A stretch of DNA of 64,000 nucleotides. Origin: Pyxicephalus adspersus. Its lineage: Eukaryota; Chordata; Amphibia; Anura; Pyxicephalidae. The notes below the pieces were generated by a model, which saw nothing but the letters and a program-made list of their open reading frames with translations, searched no databases and was not told the origin of the DNA. A program made the position numbers and the translations under genes. Location: NCBI RefSeq assembly GCF_032062135.1, contig NC_092858.1:125813423-125877422 (forward strand), given 5' to 3'. Positions 1 through 11,879 of the stretch are shown here, piece after piece. Position 1 is the first letter of the stretch. Every line of letters begins with the position of its first letter.

Positions 1-3000
1 TGGTCATCCATTGGCAAGTATCTGACATGTTTTAGCACATAACAATCAACTATCTTTAGTTTCCTGGCTGTTATGCTGAAGCTTTGGCTTTCACACTTAG
101 CCTTAGACAGGTATAGTGATATAGAATTCCGATATTTTCCTAATAGTTGTTTATGGCCTGTTTGGTCCATGATTTCAAAGTTTTGATGTCCAACCTAACT
201 TGTCGAGTAGAGGTTTCCCAAGGAGGCCATCAACAACAGGTTTTGAGGATGCAGGACTTGCTACACAACCTGCTACTGTTCTCCAAAGACTAAACAAGAA
301 TATGGGGATGTCTACGCTAGCATCCATGTCAATGTCTTTTTGACATACAATGGACCTTTCAATCAGCAATTTCATAGGGATAATCCATCATTCCTGCTTT
401 CCAGGGACAGAAAACCATCTATAAACTTCCACCCACTCAACATCTTCAGATTCCTTTGTGTTCGTTGCAGTATGCATGGAAAAACACTGACATCACTTTC
501 AGTCATGTATCAGAAGAATAATCATATCATGCACTGACCAAGCTAAACAAATGAATACACAAACATGAACACCATAGAGAAAACTATAGCAGTAGCTGTT
601 GAAGCAATCTATATACAATGACTATTTTGTTCTATAATGTACAAATGTTCCTCTTTAGGGAGGAGACAGTCTTGTTAATCTAGTCTTACAGTACTGTCTT
701 GATACAATCTGCAAAGCTTTAAATGACATGTTTATGATAGTGTGCATGATAATTTGGTGTGTCACCTCTAATTAGGACTTATACATAAGTTATCCTTAGG
801 TTTCTATAAGCCACAGGAGACTTGCAGCTTGCCACAGCCACTCCTTATGTTCCACTTAATACTTTGTGTAGCCACGCAGTGCTTCCCCCACCTAAAAAAT
901 TATGGGTTATTATTACCAAACTTCTAAGCTGAAACTTTAAATTAGAGATCTATGCTTTGAAACCTTTGAGAGACCTGAAAAAGGTTTAGTTTTTTTCTAT
1001 ATGAAGGAAATACCACAAATCGGAAAGATTTGCTAACTTGCAGGAAGAACTTTGAAGTTTGGAAAAAAAAATGTAGATATAGAACAGAGAAGCTATACAG
1101 AAATGTATAACGAGAATAGCATTAAAGTGGCTTTTTTTTAAAATAATAAATGAGGCAAATGGATATTATTTAGAAATGTAGACAACAACAGGTTGCTTTT
1201 CACAAGCTTTCCTCCATCTCCCATGCTCCATTGTTTACAGAGCTGAAAAGCTTAAGCTAAATTGTTCCCACACAAGTGAATGAGGCAGAGAAGTGATGGA
1301 AGGCTTTATAGGATTACATTTCATATTCATATATAGGTAATGCCAACTCCAGACTCTGTTCTGCCCCTACAAGTGACCCCTTTTTCTTCTCAAAGACCTG
1401 TCCACTAGGTGCATTTTTTTTATATACTCAGCTCTTTTCAATGACTTTTGGGTGGTCAGCTAGGTCCTTCTCCTCGCTCTTTTCCATTGGTGGGTGGTCA
1501 TTGAAAACATCACTGATGTGGTAAAATCAGCCTCACCCTCTGCATCAGCACACAATGAATGCATTGTGACATGGTGATGCCTCCTTAGGGGTGGGTATCA
1601 TTCAACCCCAAGGACATCTTGTGGAAGAAAGAACAGCAGTATTGTGAAATACAGCTTTGAAATTAGGATCAGTACTTCAGCCATTTTATTTTGTAATACC
1701 AATTTATTTAAAAAAAAAGTTGGGTTATTAACTAATTAGAAAGGCAATAGATTCCCTATGGTGATATAGGAAGGCTGCTGGAATCCCATATGATCAGCAC
1801 AATGACATGCTCCCTTCTTATAGCCAATTTCATTGGAAGAATGGCATTCACAGAAATGTCATGCCATATGTATATCATATAGTTTCCAAGTACCAAAAGG
1901 TAAAGTGAAATAAGTTATAAATATGTTCCTCATTTTATTTTAAGAGATGACTAATGTAGCTCCAACAATGTTAGCATATGATAATGTGAGCCTAAAGGCT
2001 TGCTAATGCTCCTCCAGCGTTACTCTGCTTTCCATTCCTTTTGAACTCACACACGCAATTGCAGATCTTATAAAAGGTATAATCACTTTGATCCCACAGT
2101 CTTATTTCCACTGAACTTTGGGAACATTCGTTAGGTGCTGCTTTTACTTTCATTTAAATGTAAAAAAAAATGAAAAGAAATTTGAAGGGTTCGGTGACTG
2201 CATGGAGATCAATGCAGCCTAAAGATAGCCCGTATAGGATTACATTGTTATACCAGATGACCTCTTGCAGGTCCATGACAAGGACATGATTCTCCATGGT
2301 GGTTGTATAATTGGATAACCATTAAATATCCTTGGTTTGGGATTTTTATCTCCTAAACCACTTTCTAGGGGTTCATTTGACATCTATCACATCTTCTGAG
2401 GTGAACCTTTATGGATTTGGCCAATGCAGGGCCAACAGTCCGGGTTCTGAGGGGGTGATTAAGCCTTCAATTTTATGAAAAGTCATAATTTGCATAACAC
2501 TACATCTGGGGGCCACTTGACAAGTTAGACTATTTTGCTAAAATGTATCTTTCCTGATAGTTTTCTCCAACACTACAACACTACGAAGAAGGAGTGCTGC
2601 CACTCATCTCTGTTTGATGGAGAAAGGAGGGAAGAAGAAGAGCAAGCAGCACTATGTTGAGTTCTACTCCATTAAAAGCACAGTGGTCATCCCACACCCT
2701 CATTTATTGATCCATCAGGAAAGATTGATGAACAATGTTGGGGGATCACATGCTACATTTTCACCTTACAATAATCAATGTGTATGCAATGGAGTTTATT
2801 AACTCTTGCAATCAAAACGATTACCAGTGCTTGCAACTTAATGCTATTTCCCACTTAGATGCCATGTCAATGTGTGCATTTACTATAGGAATAGAAGCAA
2901 GTGCATTGGTATAGTGATCCTGTATTATTCTGATTACTGCACCAATGTATAAACACTTGCACACCTTGATATATGTTACCGACTAAATGTCACAATGTTA

Positions 3001-4600
3001 TAATTAGGGAAAGGATCTATCCATACCATGCACTGCAAATTAATTATTAACCCAACCATTTAGAATGATAACAGCAATGTATAACCTCTAGAATATAATA
3101 CCTTTATGTCTATGGCCCTATATTTCCAACCTGCTGTAAAAAAAAAAAAAAACAACAACTGGAGACTGATTTGCACAGACGGATACTGTATTTATGATTA
3201 GATATGCATTGTGGTTTGTGTGTAATCTGTATTGAAAGGAGAACTGTGCTTAACATAATTTACATTGAGATCCCGCACATTTCATATTCATCACAACACA
3301 AACGCAATACAAATTTACGAATGTATAAAATTTTTATGATAACATAATATTAAAAAAAAACAAATAAATAAAACAGCAGCACCATGCAAACGAGATAGCT
3401 CATCTTGTTGATGGGAAATGTTTTAAGTCCTTAATAACTTTGGGCATCCAACACTTCCAAGTGTGTCAAATTGAATGCCCCCGCGCCCCACTGGGTGACA
3501 ACTCAAGACACGGGCACAGAGCGTTGCCAGCCTATAACAGGATGTCCTTGAACATGGACTCCCATGACATGAGATGTTAATGGTTGGGTTTGCATATTCT
3601 GTAACAATGAGGCTTATGTGAACCATGCAGAATACAAGGACCTGTATGCAGCCACCACTTTTCCATGAATATGGTTGGGGAGTGCCCAGACATGGCATGC
3701 CTTTCACTGAGCTCCTTCTGAAAATGCTAGTCGCCTGTCTGTTTTTCTAACCTCCTGGCTTTAATGATTTCGGAGTCACAAGTACGTAGATCAGAAAAGT
3801 CAGAAAACTTTTTTACAAGTCAGTATTAAAGCATTTTCAGGTTTTACTTATGACAGGTAAATGGATATTAGAAGATCTAATTTATTCTTACAGCTGTAAG
3901 AAATGAGATATTTAGCTGCCACCTGCAGAGAACAAATGCTATTAGAATAGATTTACTGATCTTATTACGTGGGATTAGAAAATGCTTTGCTAAGAGCAGC
4001 TTGAAGAGCAGGCACACCGTGCATGCAAAGGAACATTCAAGTCACAATAATGTACACCTAGACATATTGTTATCTAGCAGACCAAATGTTTGAAATGGCT
4101 CGTCACGCAATGAATGTGACAAGGTGAGTTAGGTGTGGGATTACCTGAAGTCAACTCCGCTGCTGGTGGAATATTTAACTTAACTATATACATTACTTAA
4201 CCATATACATTACTGCAGCAGGCAGTAATACTGCTGTTCAGATCTATGTCATACCGATAGAGCACCAGATACTATACAAAATAGAGACCGACCGACAGAT
4301 AGATGTCTATTATTATATTGCTCTGGTGGTGTACATGGCTTTTGTTGCTTTTATGTTATATATATTCTGCAGATATGCCCTATGCATAATATAGTAGGTG
4401 ACTGATGCATATGTTCTTGCTGAAAGTTTTCTCTCTCTCTCTAAATATATATATATATATATAATTTTCTGGCAACCAATTTCTACACCTGACAAAGACA
4501 GATCCAGCTCTACACCTTCATGTATGGGATATATATATACGATCATAACAATAGTGGTACCCTGAATTCCCCGTAGCTATTATACCGACATGCAGCACAC
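1..4600. other. AT-rich DNA without recognised gene
   Basis: I see no convincing exon, RNA gene or complete transposon here. Open frames on both strands are short, lack splice context and look like chance. The stretch has many A/T runs and a short TA tract near 4450. The segments 2180-2800 and 3460-3720 are less AT-rich and could be old dispersed repeats, but I cannot name them. If the minus-strand promoter near 7 kb is real, this stretch would be intron or downstream sequence of that gene. Confidence 0.5.
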
Positions 4601-4659
4601 ATTTACATTGGCGCTATTCATTCTACATTACATAACACTTATACAAGTAAGATATGCCT

Positions 4660-5150
4660 GTGTATACACAATGTGAGGAAAGATGGAACATCAGGATTAG
4701 ATGAAGGTCAGGAGACAGGCTGAGAGGCAAAAAGAAGTGGCTGCAGATGGACCAGGAGTACCCAGAGTAGAGGTAGAAAGGCAGAAGTGAAGAAGGCAAA
4801 GGGAGAAGGGCAGTACTGCCGGGGGATAAAAGGGAAGTGCTGGGTAAATGATGAACGGGAGAAAAAAGCGAGGGAAAAAGTGTTAAAGTACAGGGGGGCA
4901 GAAATAGAGAAAGGTAGGATGGAAGAAATGGAGGAAGGTAGTAGTGAAGAATGAAAAGAGGGTAGAAATGGAGAAGAGTACAGCAATGGAAATGAGAAAG
5001 GGTAGAAAGGCAGTACTGGAGGGCAACAAGGAAGAAGTGAAGAAGTGCAGTACAGTAGGACATGAGGGCAGAAATGGATATAAGCAGGAGGGAGTACTGG
5101 AGGACTGAGATGGGCAAACAGGTGGTACCTGAGAGGAGCAGGGAGGCAGT
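4660..5150. repeat. Purine-rich strand-asymmetric tract
   Basis: The plus strand is strongly enriched in A and G, with loose repeats of motifs such as GGCAGTACTGGAGG and GAAATGGAGAA. It grades into the ordered minisatellite that follows. The asymmetry keeps minus-strand frames open (164 and 92 codons), giving Ser/Leu/Pro/Phe-rich low-complexity translations. I read those as compositional artefacts, not proteins. The tract probably represents decayed outer units of the neighbouring array. Confidence 0.6.
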
Positions 5151-6178
5151 ACTGGATGAGGGCAGGGGGTTACTAATGGAGAGCGGCAGACAGGTGGTAT
5201 TAGAATAGGGCAGGGGGTAGTAATGGAGAGAGGCAGGCAGGTGGTACTGGAATAGGGCAGGGGGTAATAATTGAGAAGGGCAGACAGGTGGTACTAGAAT
5301 AGGGCAGGGGGGTAATAATGGAGAGGGACAGACAGGTGGTACAGGAATAGGGCAGGGGGGTAGTAATGGAGAGGGGCAGACAGGTGGTACAGGAATAGGG
5401 CAGGGGGGTAGTAATGTAGAAGGGCAGACAGGTGGTACAGGAATAGGGCGAGGGGTAGTAATAGAGAGGGGCAGGCAGGTGGTACTTCATGAGGGCAGGG
5501 GGTAGTAATGGAGAGGGGCAGACAGGTGGTACTGGAATAGGGCAGGAGGGTAGTAATGGAGAGGGGCAGACAGGTGGTACAGGAATAGGGCAGGNNNNNN
5601 NNNNNNNNNNNNNNNNNNNNNNNNNNNNNNNNNNNNNNNNNNNNNNNNNNNNNNNNNNNNNNNNNNNNNNNNNNNNNNNNNNNNNNNNNNNNNNNNNNNN
5701 NNNNNNNNNNNNNNNNNNNNNNNNNNNNNNNNNNNNNNNNNNNNNNNNNNNNNNNNNNNNNNNNNNNNNNNNNNNNNNNNNNNNNNNNNNNNNNNNNNNN
5801 NNNNNNNNNNNNNNNNNNNNNNNNNNNNNNNNNNNNNNNNNNNNNNNNNNNNNNNNNNNNNNNNNNNNNNNNNNNNNNNNNNNNNNNNNNNNNNNNNNNN
5901 NNNNNNNNNNNNNNNNNNNNNNNNNNNNNNNNNNNNNNNNNNNNNNNNNNNNNNNNNNNNNNNNNNNNNNNNNNNNNNNNNNNNNNNNNNNNNNNNNNNN
6001 NNNNNNNNNNNNNNNNNNNNNNNNNNNNNNNNNNNNNNNNNNNNNNNNNNNNNNNNNNNNNNNNNNNNNNNNNNNNNNNNNNNNNNNNNNNNNNNNNNNN
6101 NNNNNNNNNNNNNNNNNNNNNNNNNNNNNNNNNNNNNNNNNNNNNNNNNNNNNNNNNNNNNNNNNGGTACAGGAATAG
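5150..6178. repeat. 47-48 bp minisatellite with assembly gap
   Basis: CAGGTGGTA recurs at 5191, 5238, 5285, 5333, 5381, 5429, 5475, 5523 and 5571, so the period is 46-48 bases. A typical unit runs GGCAGACAGGTGGTAC, then AGGAATAGGGCAGGG, then GTAGTAATGGAGAG. The array enters an N gap at 5595 and one partial unit (GGTACAGGAATAG) follows it. The long Pro/Ser/Thr- or Gly-rich frames crossing the array are products of the repeat and the Ns. Confidence 0.9.
5595..6165. other. Assembly gap (571 N)
   Basis: A run of 571 unknown bases sits inside the 47-48 bp minisatellite. Array sequence flanks both sides, so the missing sequence is probably more of the same repeat, which short reads would not resolve. 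The gap is not a whole multiple of the period (about 12.3 units), so its size is either an estimate or includes irregular units. Confidence 0.98.
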
Positions 6179-6440
6179 TCCATGTTGTGGCTAATCATCA
6201 GATTCCGGAGAATAGATGGGTGCAGCGCTGGAGGAGTACTAGAGAGGTACACGGGTAACATGGGATACAGGAGGGCAGAATTGGGTAAACACATAATGAG
6301 AATAAAGAACACGGATCACAGGCAGAGGTGTGAGATGTGACGATCAGTAGCTGATAATAAACACAGCTGGGTAACAATATCTGGGGAAACACACTGATAC
6401 ATGGACTGCAAACACTGCATGAGGGGGCTCAGCCCTGCAT

Positions 6441-6566
6441 GGGGAAGATGATCGGAGGTGAATGAGGATTGGGCGAATGATCGGGGGTGAATGAAGATGG
6501 GGCAGATGATCGGTGGTGAATGAAGATGGGGCGAATGATCGTTAGTGAATGAAGATGGGGGTGAAT
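6441..6566. repeat. 29-bp minisatellite, about four units
   Basis: GATCG recurs at 6450, 6479, 6508 and 6537, an exact 29-base period. The unit contains GGTGAATGAAGATGGGGC followed by GAATGATCGG with few substitutions. It lies about 350 bases inside the putative first intron of the minus-strand gene predicted to start near 6940. Minus-strand open frames here (His/Ser/Pro-rich) are repeat translations. Confidence 0.85.
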
Positions 6567-6880
6567 ATTTGGGGCCCCTATAATGGGTGCTGGGGGATCC
6601 GGCTGGAATGCTTGTACACACGCTGAGATAGTCGGTGATTGGATGACAGCTGTAGGTAACACATGGGAGCTCTGTACAGAATCCACACATCTCCTCCATC
6701 CTCCTCAGCATCTCTCCCCGGCATTGCACAGTAATGTCCCTGACACGTGTAGCATGACAGCTACAAGCAGCACAGCAGGTGATATATTTATACACCAAAC
6801 TGAACAGTCCATCACTAAGGAAACACATCATGACATGAATGATAAAGCAATGAGCTATCATGGAGGAGCCCGGACCGTAC

Positions 6881-6940
6881 CTGTCAGACGCGATGCCGCG
6901 ATGTGCTGTAATGTCTCTCAGCAGAAGCCGCGCTCTATCT
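6881..6940 (-). other. Putative non-coding first exon, minus strand
   Basis: Read on the minus strand, about 25-30 bases after the TATA-like box there is a GC-rich segment of roughly 60 bases without an ATG. It ends in CTGACAG followed by GTACGG, a good match to a splice donor, so the exon boundary would be at 6881/6880. The start near 6940 is inferred from TATA spacing. This would be a 5' untranslated exon with coding exons farther left or outside the window. I cannot identify the gene. The alternative is a promoter of a non-coding RNA. Confidence 0.45.
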
Positions 6941-6964
6941 GGATTACTTACTACGCCGTCCCGG

Positions 6965-7070
6965 CTATTTAAATGAAGGTGACGTCATTAAACTGGAGAT
7001 CCCTCGGTGGGCGTGTCTTGTTGGGGCGTGCACGACGTGGCATAATGCCTCCAGCGGCTGGCCCCGCCCT
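6965..7070 (-). promoter_or_regulatory. CRE + TATA + GC-box promoter, minus strand
   Basis: On the minus strand the order is: GC box (GGGCGGGG, near 7062-7069), a CACGCCC-type box near 7010, a perfect cAMP response element TGACGTCA at 6980-6987, and a TATA-like TTTAAATA at about 6967-6974. A GC- and CpG-rich exon with a splice donor follows. CRE just upstream of TATA is typical of cAMP-inducible vertebrate genes such as neuropeptide and immediate-early genes. The CpG density stands out from AT-rich surroundings, although some repeats in this window are also CpG-rich. Which gene it drives is unknown. Confidence 0.5.
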
Positions 7071-7370
7071 GTCTGTGGATATATCGGGATGGTGGGGATT
7101 GTTTACACACACACGCTGCTCGTGTATGGAGGGGCTGGGTGCAATGTGTGCAGTATGGAGCCCTGAGGGCCAGATATATATGTTTATATATGTGGTATAT
7201 GGGGCCTGAAAGACGTTCATTATTTATATATGTGTGTGTGAATAGTGTATGAAGCCCAGCTATTGGGCACAGGTCTTCCATCTAGTTGCTCCATAACTAC
7301 ATCCATGGTAATGAAATGTGCTCATTCCCTTTTGTTTCAGTGATAACCGGGACTTTGGGCTAGCAAGAGA

Positions 7371-7828
7371 GGAGGTAAACTCAAAAGTCCCCCATAACAA
7401 AAAAAATTACACTTACCTTCAATCCCACAGGGCTGTCCTATCCATCCCGAGGTCTCTTCCTGTGTCATGAGCGCCGCCATCTTTTCCTCTTCTGGGTTCT
7501 TCCTACGTCACACGACCCAGGAGCGAGATCAGGTGACATAGATGGGAACTTGCCAATCACTGCGTATGCGTGAGATCAGCAATTTTTTCTCCTTTTGAGG
7601 AAAGGGCTCGTTCTGCGCATGCCTGAGATGCTCAGCATGTGCGGAGGGAGCACCCAAGAGCCTTCCGGGATGGGTGACGTAGGTATCTCAGGAGGCTTTG
7701 CAATGCTGCACCCTTTTTTATTTAAAAAAAAAGGTGTTGCACTTAAACAAACAAACAGAATTTACCTTACATAAAAGGGTTTTCTACCCTTTTATGTAAA
7801 GTAAAAATTCTGGGTTTAGGTATGCCTT
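7371..7828. mobile_element. Dispersed repeat family A, copy 1
   Basis: This segment is clearly related to 32700-33237. Both share CTTCAATCCCACAGGGC, an ACGTCA/ACGACCCAGG-type core, GCGTATGCGTGAGATC, a GTGACGTAGGTATC segment and a 3' part with AAAAGGGT, TCTACCCTTTTATGTAAA and GGGTTTAGGTAYGC. Short inverted ends (TAAACTCARAA on the left, the complement TTCTGRGTTTA on the right) suggest a non-autonomous DNA transposon. No transposase is visible and I cannot name the family. Confidence 0.7.
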
Positions 7829-7829
7829 A

Positions 7830-9480
7830 GGTACTCACTGACAATGGTACACCATAGTGGAATTTTTATATAAAGCACCCACCTGGACATAGCATAACAC
7901 ACCTGTCAGCCAGGTATGGGGTCGGTGTGGTGCATTGCCAGCCTGGTCATTTTGATTGCCTGCCCTAACCCATAACACATTAACACACATTAACCTGAAA
8001 TTCGTTGGGAGATGGGGAGATAATGAACAACAAATTCTAGCCTGTCACAGCCCAGCTACTTTCAAATCTGTAACTGTATTATGGAAGTTACATTTCTTCA
8101 GTGTAGCAATCAATTCAATAAAGGAACTGATAAAGCTGAACTCCATGCAGATATAAAGACAGCTCTGTAATCATGAATGTAATGTAACAAAAGTAACTGG
8201 AATGGGCTTCTTGCAGTTTTCTGTACAGCAGAGCTCAGAAAAAGGGAGGGGAAACAAAAAGGATTAAGTTTCCATCTCTTACAAAGCTTAGCTGTGTGCT
8301 GGACTACATGGGTAGAGGTGCACAATCTTTGTTGGTAAAAGCTGCACTATATACATTTTTTTCTGTGAATTTAGCAGCCCACTTTAGTGAAGGGCCAATA
8401 GGAATATGTGGAGGGCAAGAAGGTGGAAATAAGTTTTGACCTTCCAATGAGCGTTGGAGCTTTGCCTATTAGAATAGCCCGGGATTCAGTTCCAACACTG
8501 CAGCCACTTCTAACTGTCTGTACTTTTCACCTACAAAACTTTTATGTCATAACCTCCTCACACAAGTCAAGAGAAGCCTGCTAAAAATATAAGTTGCCCA
8601 AACTCTGGGTAATAAGGGCTGCATATTTTTTTCTCCATAGGTTTCCTGAAATTTGTTACAAGCCTCCCACATTCACAAATTCTAGGTTCAATCCTCACTA
8701 TTTGCATCACTACATCCATTGTAACACTTCCCTTTCTGTGAAATACAGTTGACTTCCTCCAAAAGTACATGTCGAAATTGTTTACTCATTAAAAAAAAGG
8801 CATCTTTTTCTCTGAATATGCTGTATATGCTGTTCTATCACAAATTAGCTTAGTTTAATAATTATATTAAGAGATCTCTAGATTACCCATACAGTTAGCA
8901 GCAGTGCTCTATGGCAATGGAAATCTGTAGGCAGCTTTGGTAAAATCCCACATTTTTTATATATATATAGAACAGTTTGGGGTAAAATGCAAAAAAAATG
9001 ATGTGAATGTAAAACACTGCAGATGAATATTGTAATTTTTTTTTTTAGTTTTGTGTTATCTTGTTAACTTGTGAGAACTAAAAATTCACCAGTTCCTTTA
9101 GAGTTCAGATTTCTTTTTTACATCACTCACATAACACGTGCCCTCCTTTGTGTTTATATAGGTGGTTGCTGAGGGGGTTAAACTACACTCCTGGAATGTA
9201 ACTTTTCAGAGACTTGTATTCCCTTCTTTCTTGATGATCTGGACAGCTGCTAGTTTAAAGTAAAATATATATACAGGCTTATTTACTAAAAATGAACAAG
9301 GTCCAGTAACCGCTTGGAACAGATGGTTTTCAGTTGGGGGCAGTTGGATGCAATCTTTGTACAATTTGGCTTTAGGATTCTGTGCTTACAGCTAAATATA
9401 AACAGTGATCACAAGCAGTCTGCAGGTACGCCTTTGTCATTAGATCTTCTTCCAGTGGATGGGCTGTTACCTAGTGTCTA
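7830..9480. other. No recognised feature
   Basis: I see no supported exon or named repeat. The short frames (60-70 codons) lack splice context. Several A/T runs and a small TA tract near 8960 are present. Confidence 0.5.
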
Positions 9481-9483
9481 TGG

Positions 9484-9660
9484 CAGGCATGGGCAAACTA
9501 CGGCCCGCGGGCTATATACGGCCCAATAGGGATGTTTCTCCAGCCCTTTGGGTGTTCCGTGGCTCTGGACAGTGTCCCCCCCCCCCCCCCCCCGAGCAGG
9601 GTCAGGAGAAGGACCCCGCTGGGGGTTGCGCACAGGCCAGAGTCGTGGAACAGCAAAATA
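9484..9660. mobile_element. hAT-type non-autonomous fragment
   Basis: The segment begins CAGGCATGGGCAAACTACGG followed by CCCGCGGGC, a start typical of vertebrate hAT elements. Its interior carries, in reverse orientation, the core of the elements at 13713 and 48083: CAGGGTCAGGAGAAGGACCC complements their GGGTCCTTCTCCTGACCCTG. An 18-base C homopolymer occupies 9576-9593. The right terminus and target duplication are not clear, so the end is approximate. No coding capacity. Confidence 0.55.
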
Positions 9661-9693
9661 GATGGTCAAATACTGGTGCCAGTGACTTATGGA

Positions 9694-10168
9694 TAATGCA
9701 AGAGGGTCTTCAAAAAGTTTCTTCACTTTTATATTTTCTTTGGAAACGGTGAGATCAGGAGCAGTAGTAATTGGTTGTGTCTGAGAGTGGCATAAGACTA
9801 GTGATCTTGCAGTTTAGTATAAGAGTTATCATGCTGTGGTGAAGATGGTTCCAAAATGTATAAATCGCACCAAAGAGGAACAGTGTTCTGTCATACACAT
9901 TTTGAGTCTCCAAACCCTCATAAAATTAAAGAGGGAGGTTATAGAACACCCGACTTCTAGTCCAGACCTTTTTGGATACCTCAAAGAAGCTTTTCATGTG
10001 AGAATAATGTGAACGCAGCGATGCGTCAGTGGGTACAATCTCTACCAAAAATATTTTTTGTTGATGGTTAAAAAGTTGATCAAAATGCTCATTGGAAGGT
10101 GACTATGTTGACAATTTATTTTTGAAATTCTTAATAAGGAGAGTTAAAAATTTTGAGGACCTTTTGTA
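9694..10168 (+). mobile_element. Internally deleted mariner-like element
   Basis: The ends form a degenerate inverted repeat: the left reads TGCAAGAGGGTCTTCAAAA and the right, complemented, reads TACAAAAGGTCCTCAAAA, both next to TA. Between them lie two decayed pieces of a mariner transposase. The total length of about 475 bases against about 1.3 kb for a full element shows a large internal deletion. The piece is surely inactive. It directly follows the hAT fragment at 9484-9660. Confidence 0.65.
9845..10012 (+). pseudogene. Mariner transposase remnant
   Basis: An ATG-started frame of 55 codons fuses an N-terminal piece (RTKEEQCSV, like the start of mariner DNA-binding domains) to a catalytic-domain piece (REVIEHPTSSPDL, then FGYLKEAFH). 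The second resembles the family motif around EHPxYSPDLxPxDxxLFGxLKE with the middle of that motif missing. After the TGA, another frame continues as VNAAMRQWVQSLPKIFFVDG, matching the mariner C-terminus. The fusion, the frame break and missing catalytic segments mark it as dead. Confidence 0.65.
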
Positions 10169-10169
10169 A

Positions 10170-10867
10170 TTCACCTACACTAATATAACTTTATCTGACT
10201 GTTTATATTGAAACAAGGTCAATTTTGTAACAAAATTTTGTAATAAAAACTAACACACTGAATCTTCAGAGAAAAGTAGGTGCTTGCCTGGAATTTGACC
10301 TTTCAAAACTTGTGATTCATCTTCAGGGATTTCTTTGTTTTATTTTTCCAGAGACAGAAATATAAAATAAAATACAAAGGTGACATATTTTGTGTGGTTG
10401 GCTTGTAGTAACTTTACTGCATATTTCCTTATCTTTGAGGGTGACTGTACAGCTGATCACAGCAGTGATGGGTCATACACTGACATTGAGGCATTATGAA
10501 GAAAGAGAACATGCCCAGACCTATTCCTTGTACTGTGGAGCCAAATTAAAAAGCTTCTTGCCAGCTGTTCTAGGTATTGTTTTATGTTATTCCCTGACCT
10601 TCATACAGCTAGATGTTCTTATATTGCTAAATGTATTCTTATATATTTTTTTTTTGTTACATACCTATGTGCAATCCATGCTGGCTAAGAAATGATGGTC
10701 CCTTTTTTAAAAGTTTTTCAAACTCCCAAACGTTACTTTATTCTCTCTATTGGTCTTTGTGGTTGTTGTCACTGAAATAAAAGTGAAGAAAATTCAAAAT
10801 TCTGAAAACAGCGACAACTGTCTAAGTGGAGATTTCTTCTCACTTTTGATAAATGATCTTATACATC
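10170..10867. other. No recognised feature
   Basis: One 101-codon plus-strand frame (10390-10695) is present, but its Leu/Phe/Ile-rich end translates a T-rich tract and no splice sites or family motif support it. I see nothing else. Confidence 0.45.
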
Positions 10868-11092
10868 GGGCCTGATTTATTAAAGCTCCCCAAGGCTGGA
10901 GAAGATACATTTCAATCAGTAAAGCTGGGTGATCCAGCAAATCTGGGATTGATCTGGTCCAGGATTAAAAACATTTGCTAGCTAAAAGCAGATGACATTG
11001 AAGAAATCCATTCTAGGTTTGCTGGATCACCCAGCTTCACGGATGAAAGTATATCCTCTCCAGACTTGGAGAGCTTTAATAAATCAGACCCT
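10868..11092. mobile_element. Foldback MITE B, copy 1
   Basis: The left end GGGCCTGATTTATTAAAGCT and the right end, complemented AGGGTCTGATTTATTAAAGC, form an inverted repeat. A second inverted block is AAGCTGGGTGATCCAGCAAA on the left against TTTGCTGGATCACCCAGCTT in complement on the right. The same family is at 60424-60632. It has no open frame. No clear target duplication is visible, so superfamily assignment is open. Such GGGCCTGATTTATTAA elements are common in ranoid frog DNA. Confidence 0.8.
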
Positions 11093-11739
11093 CTGTTAAG
11101 TCTACAAAGCAGGAAATGTCCTGTTTAAATTATGATTAAATAATATCTATGAGTAATGACATTTTTGGTTATTACATTGCACAATACCTGTGGACTATAG
11201 GGTCATGGTATTTTCTTTCAATCTTTATTATTGGAAATCATTAAGGTGGTCAACAAAAAAGTAAATTCAAATTATGCATGAGACTTTAATTATACAATGT
11301 TAATCATACATGTTGTAGTAAAATATATGTCTCAGGACCAACATGTACTTCTCAATCACACCTTATAAATTGATAACCGAGGGACACAAAGAGGTATGGG
11401 GAGGCAAATGCATGTGGAGTGTTCATGGGAATGCAGGTTAGTTTATCCTTTAGCATTATCAAGTATCCAATAAATAATGTGCCTGACACTATATAAATAG
11501 TGTGTCCATCCCAATATCTTATTTAACACCATTCAATTTATCCTTCTCACAGTGTCAAAGGAGATTTTTTTAAAAACAGACACAAACATCTTAATTACAT
11601 TTAGAATTACATATTTTTTACAAACATTAAAAAAAAAACAAAATTATGTCATAAACATACATAAGCCAATTTTAAACATATAACACATGTATGAAACATA
11701 TCAAATGCTTACTCAGGCTGTGGGTAATCAGAAAGTATT

Positions 11740-11860
11740 ACCTTCCTGTAACATAAATTGTTTCCGCTCTTTTTCTTGTCCCAAAGACTGAAAAGATATT
11801 TATTCAATGTGTTTCACGGTATCAAACGACGGCTTTTTCAAGAAAGAAGTATGGGAGCAA
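11740..11860 (-). repeat. Possible Penelope-like 3' segment
   Basis: On the minus strand the sequence reads TCTTGAAAAAGCCGTCGTTT, then GATACCGTGAAACACATTGA and ATAAATATC. A phrase of the type CTTGAAGAAGCC followed by GAAACRYRTTG and AATAAA is a recurring signature near the ends of Penelope-like retroelements in fish and frogs. Similar phrases occur near 29680 and 53270 here. No reverse transcriptase is visible, so this is only a signature-based call. Confidence 0.35.
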
Positions 11861-11879
11861 CCAGCATTTAAATAGGTTT

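Noticed and set aside
4623..5117. 164-codon minus-strand frame, hydrophobic and Ser/Leu-rich
   Set aside because: It is the complement of a purine-rich low-complexity tract; a second overlapping frame is also open, as expected from composition alone.
5200..6312. 370-codon minus-strand frame and 229-codon plus-strand frame
   Set aside because: Both cross the N gap and otherwise translate the 47-48 bp minisatellite; no independent coding evidence.
6316..6861. 181-codon minus-strand frame beside the promoter
   Set aside because: It spans the 29-bp minisatellite and lies in the predicted first intron; the Cys-rich N-terminal part shows no recognisable domain or acceptor site.
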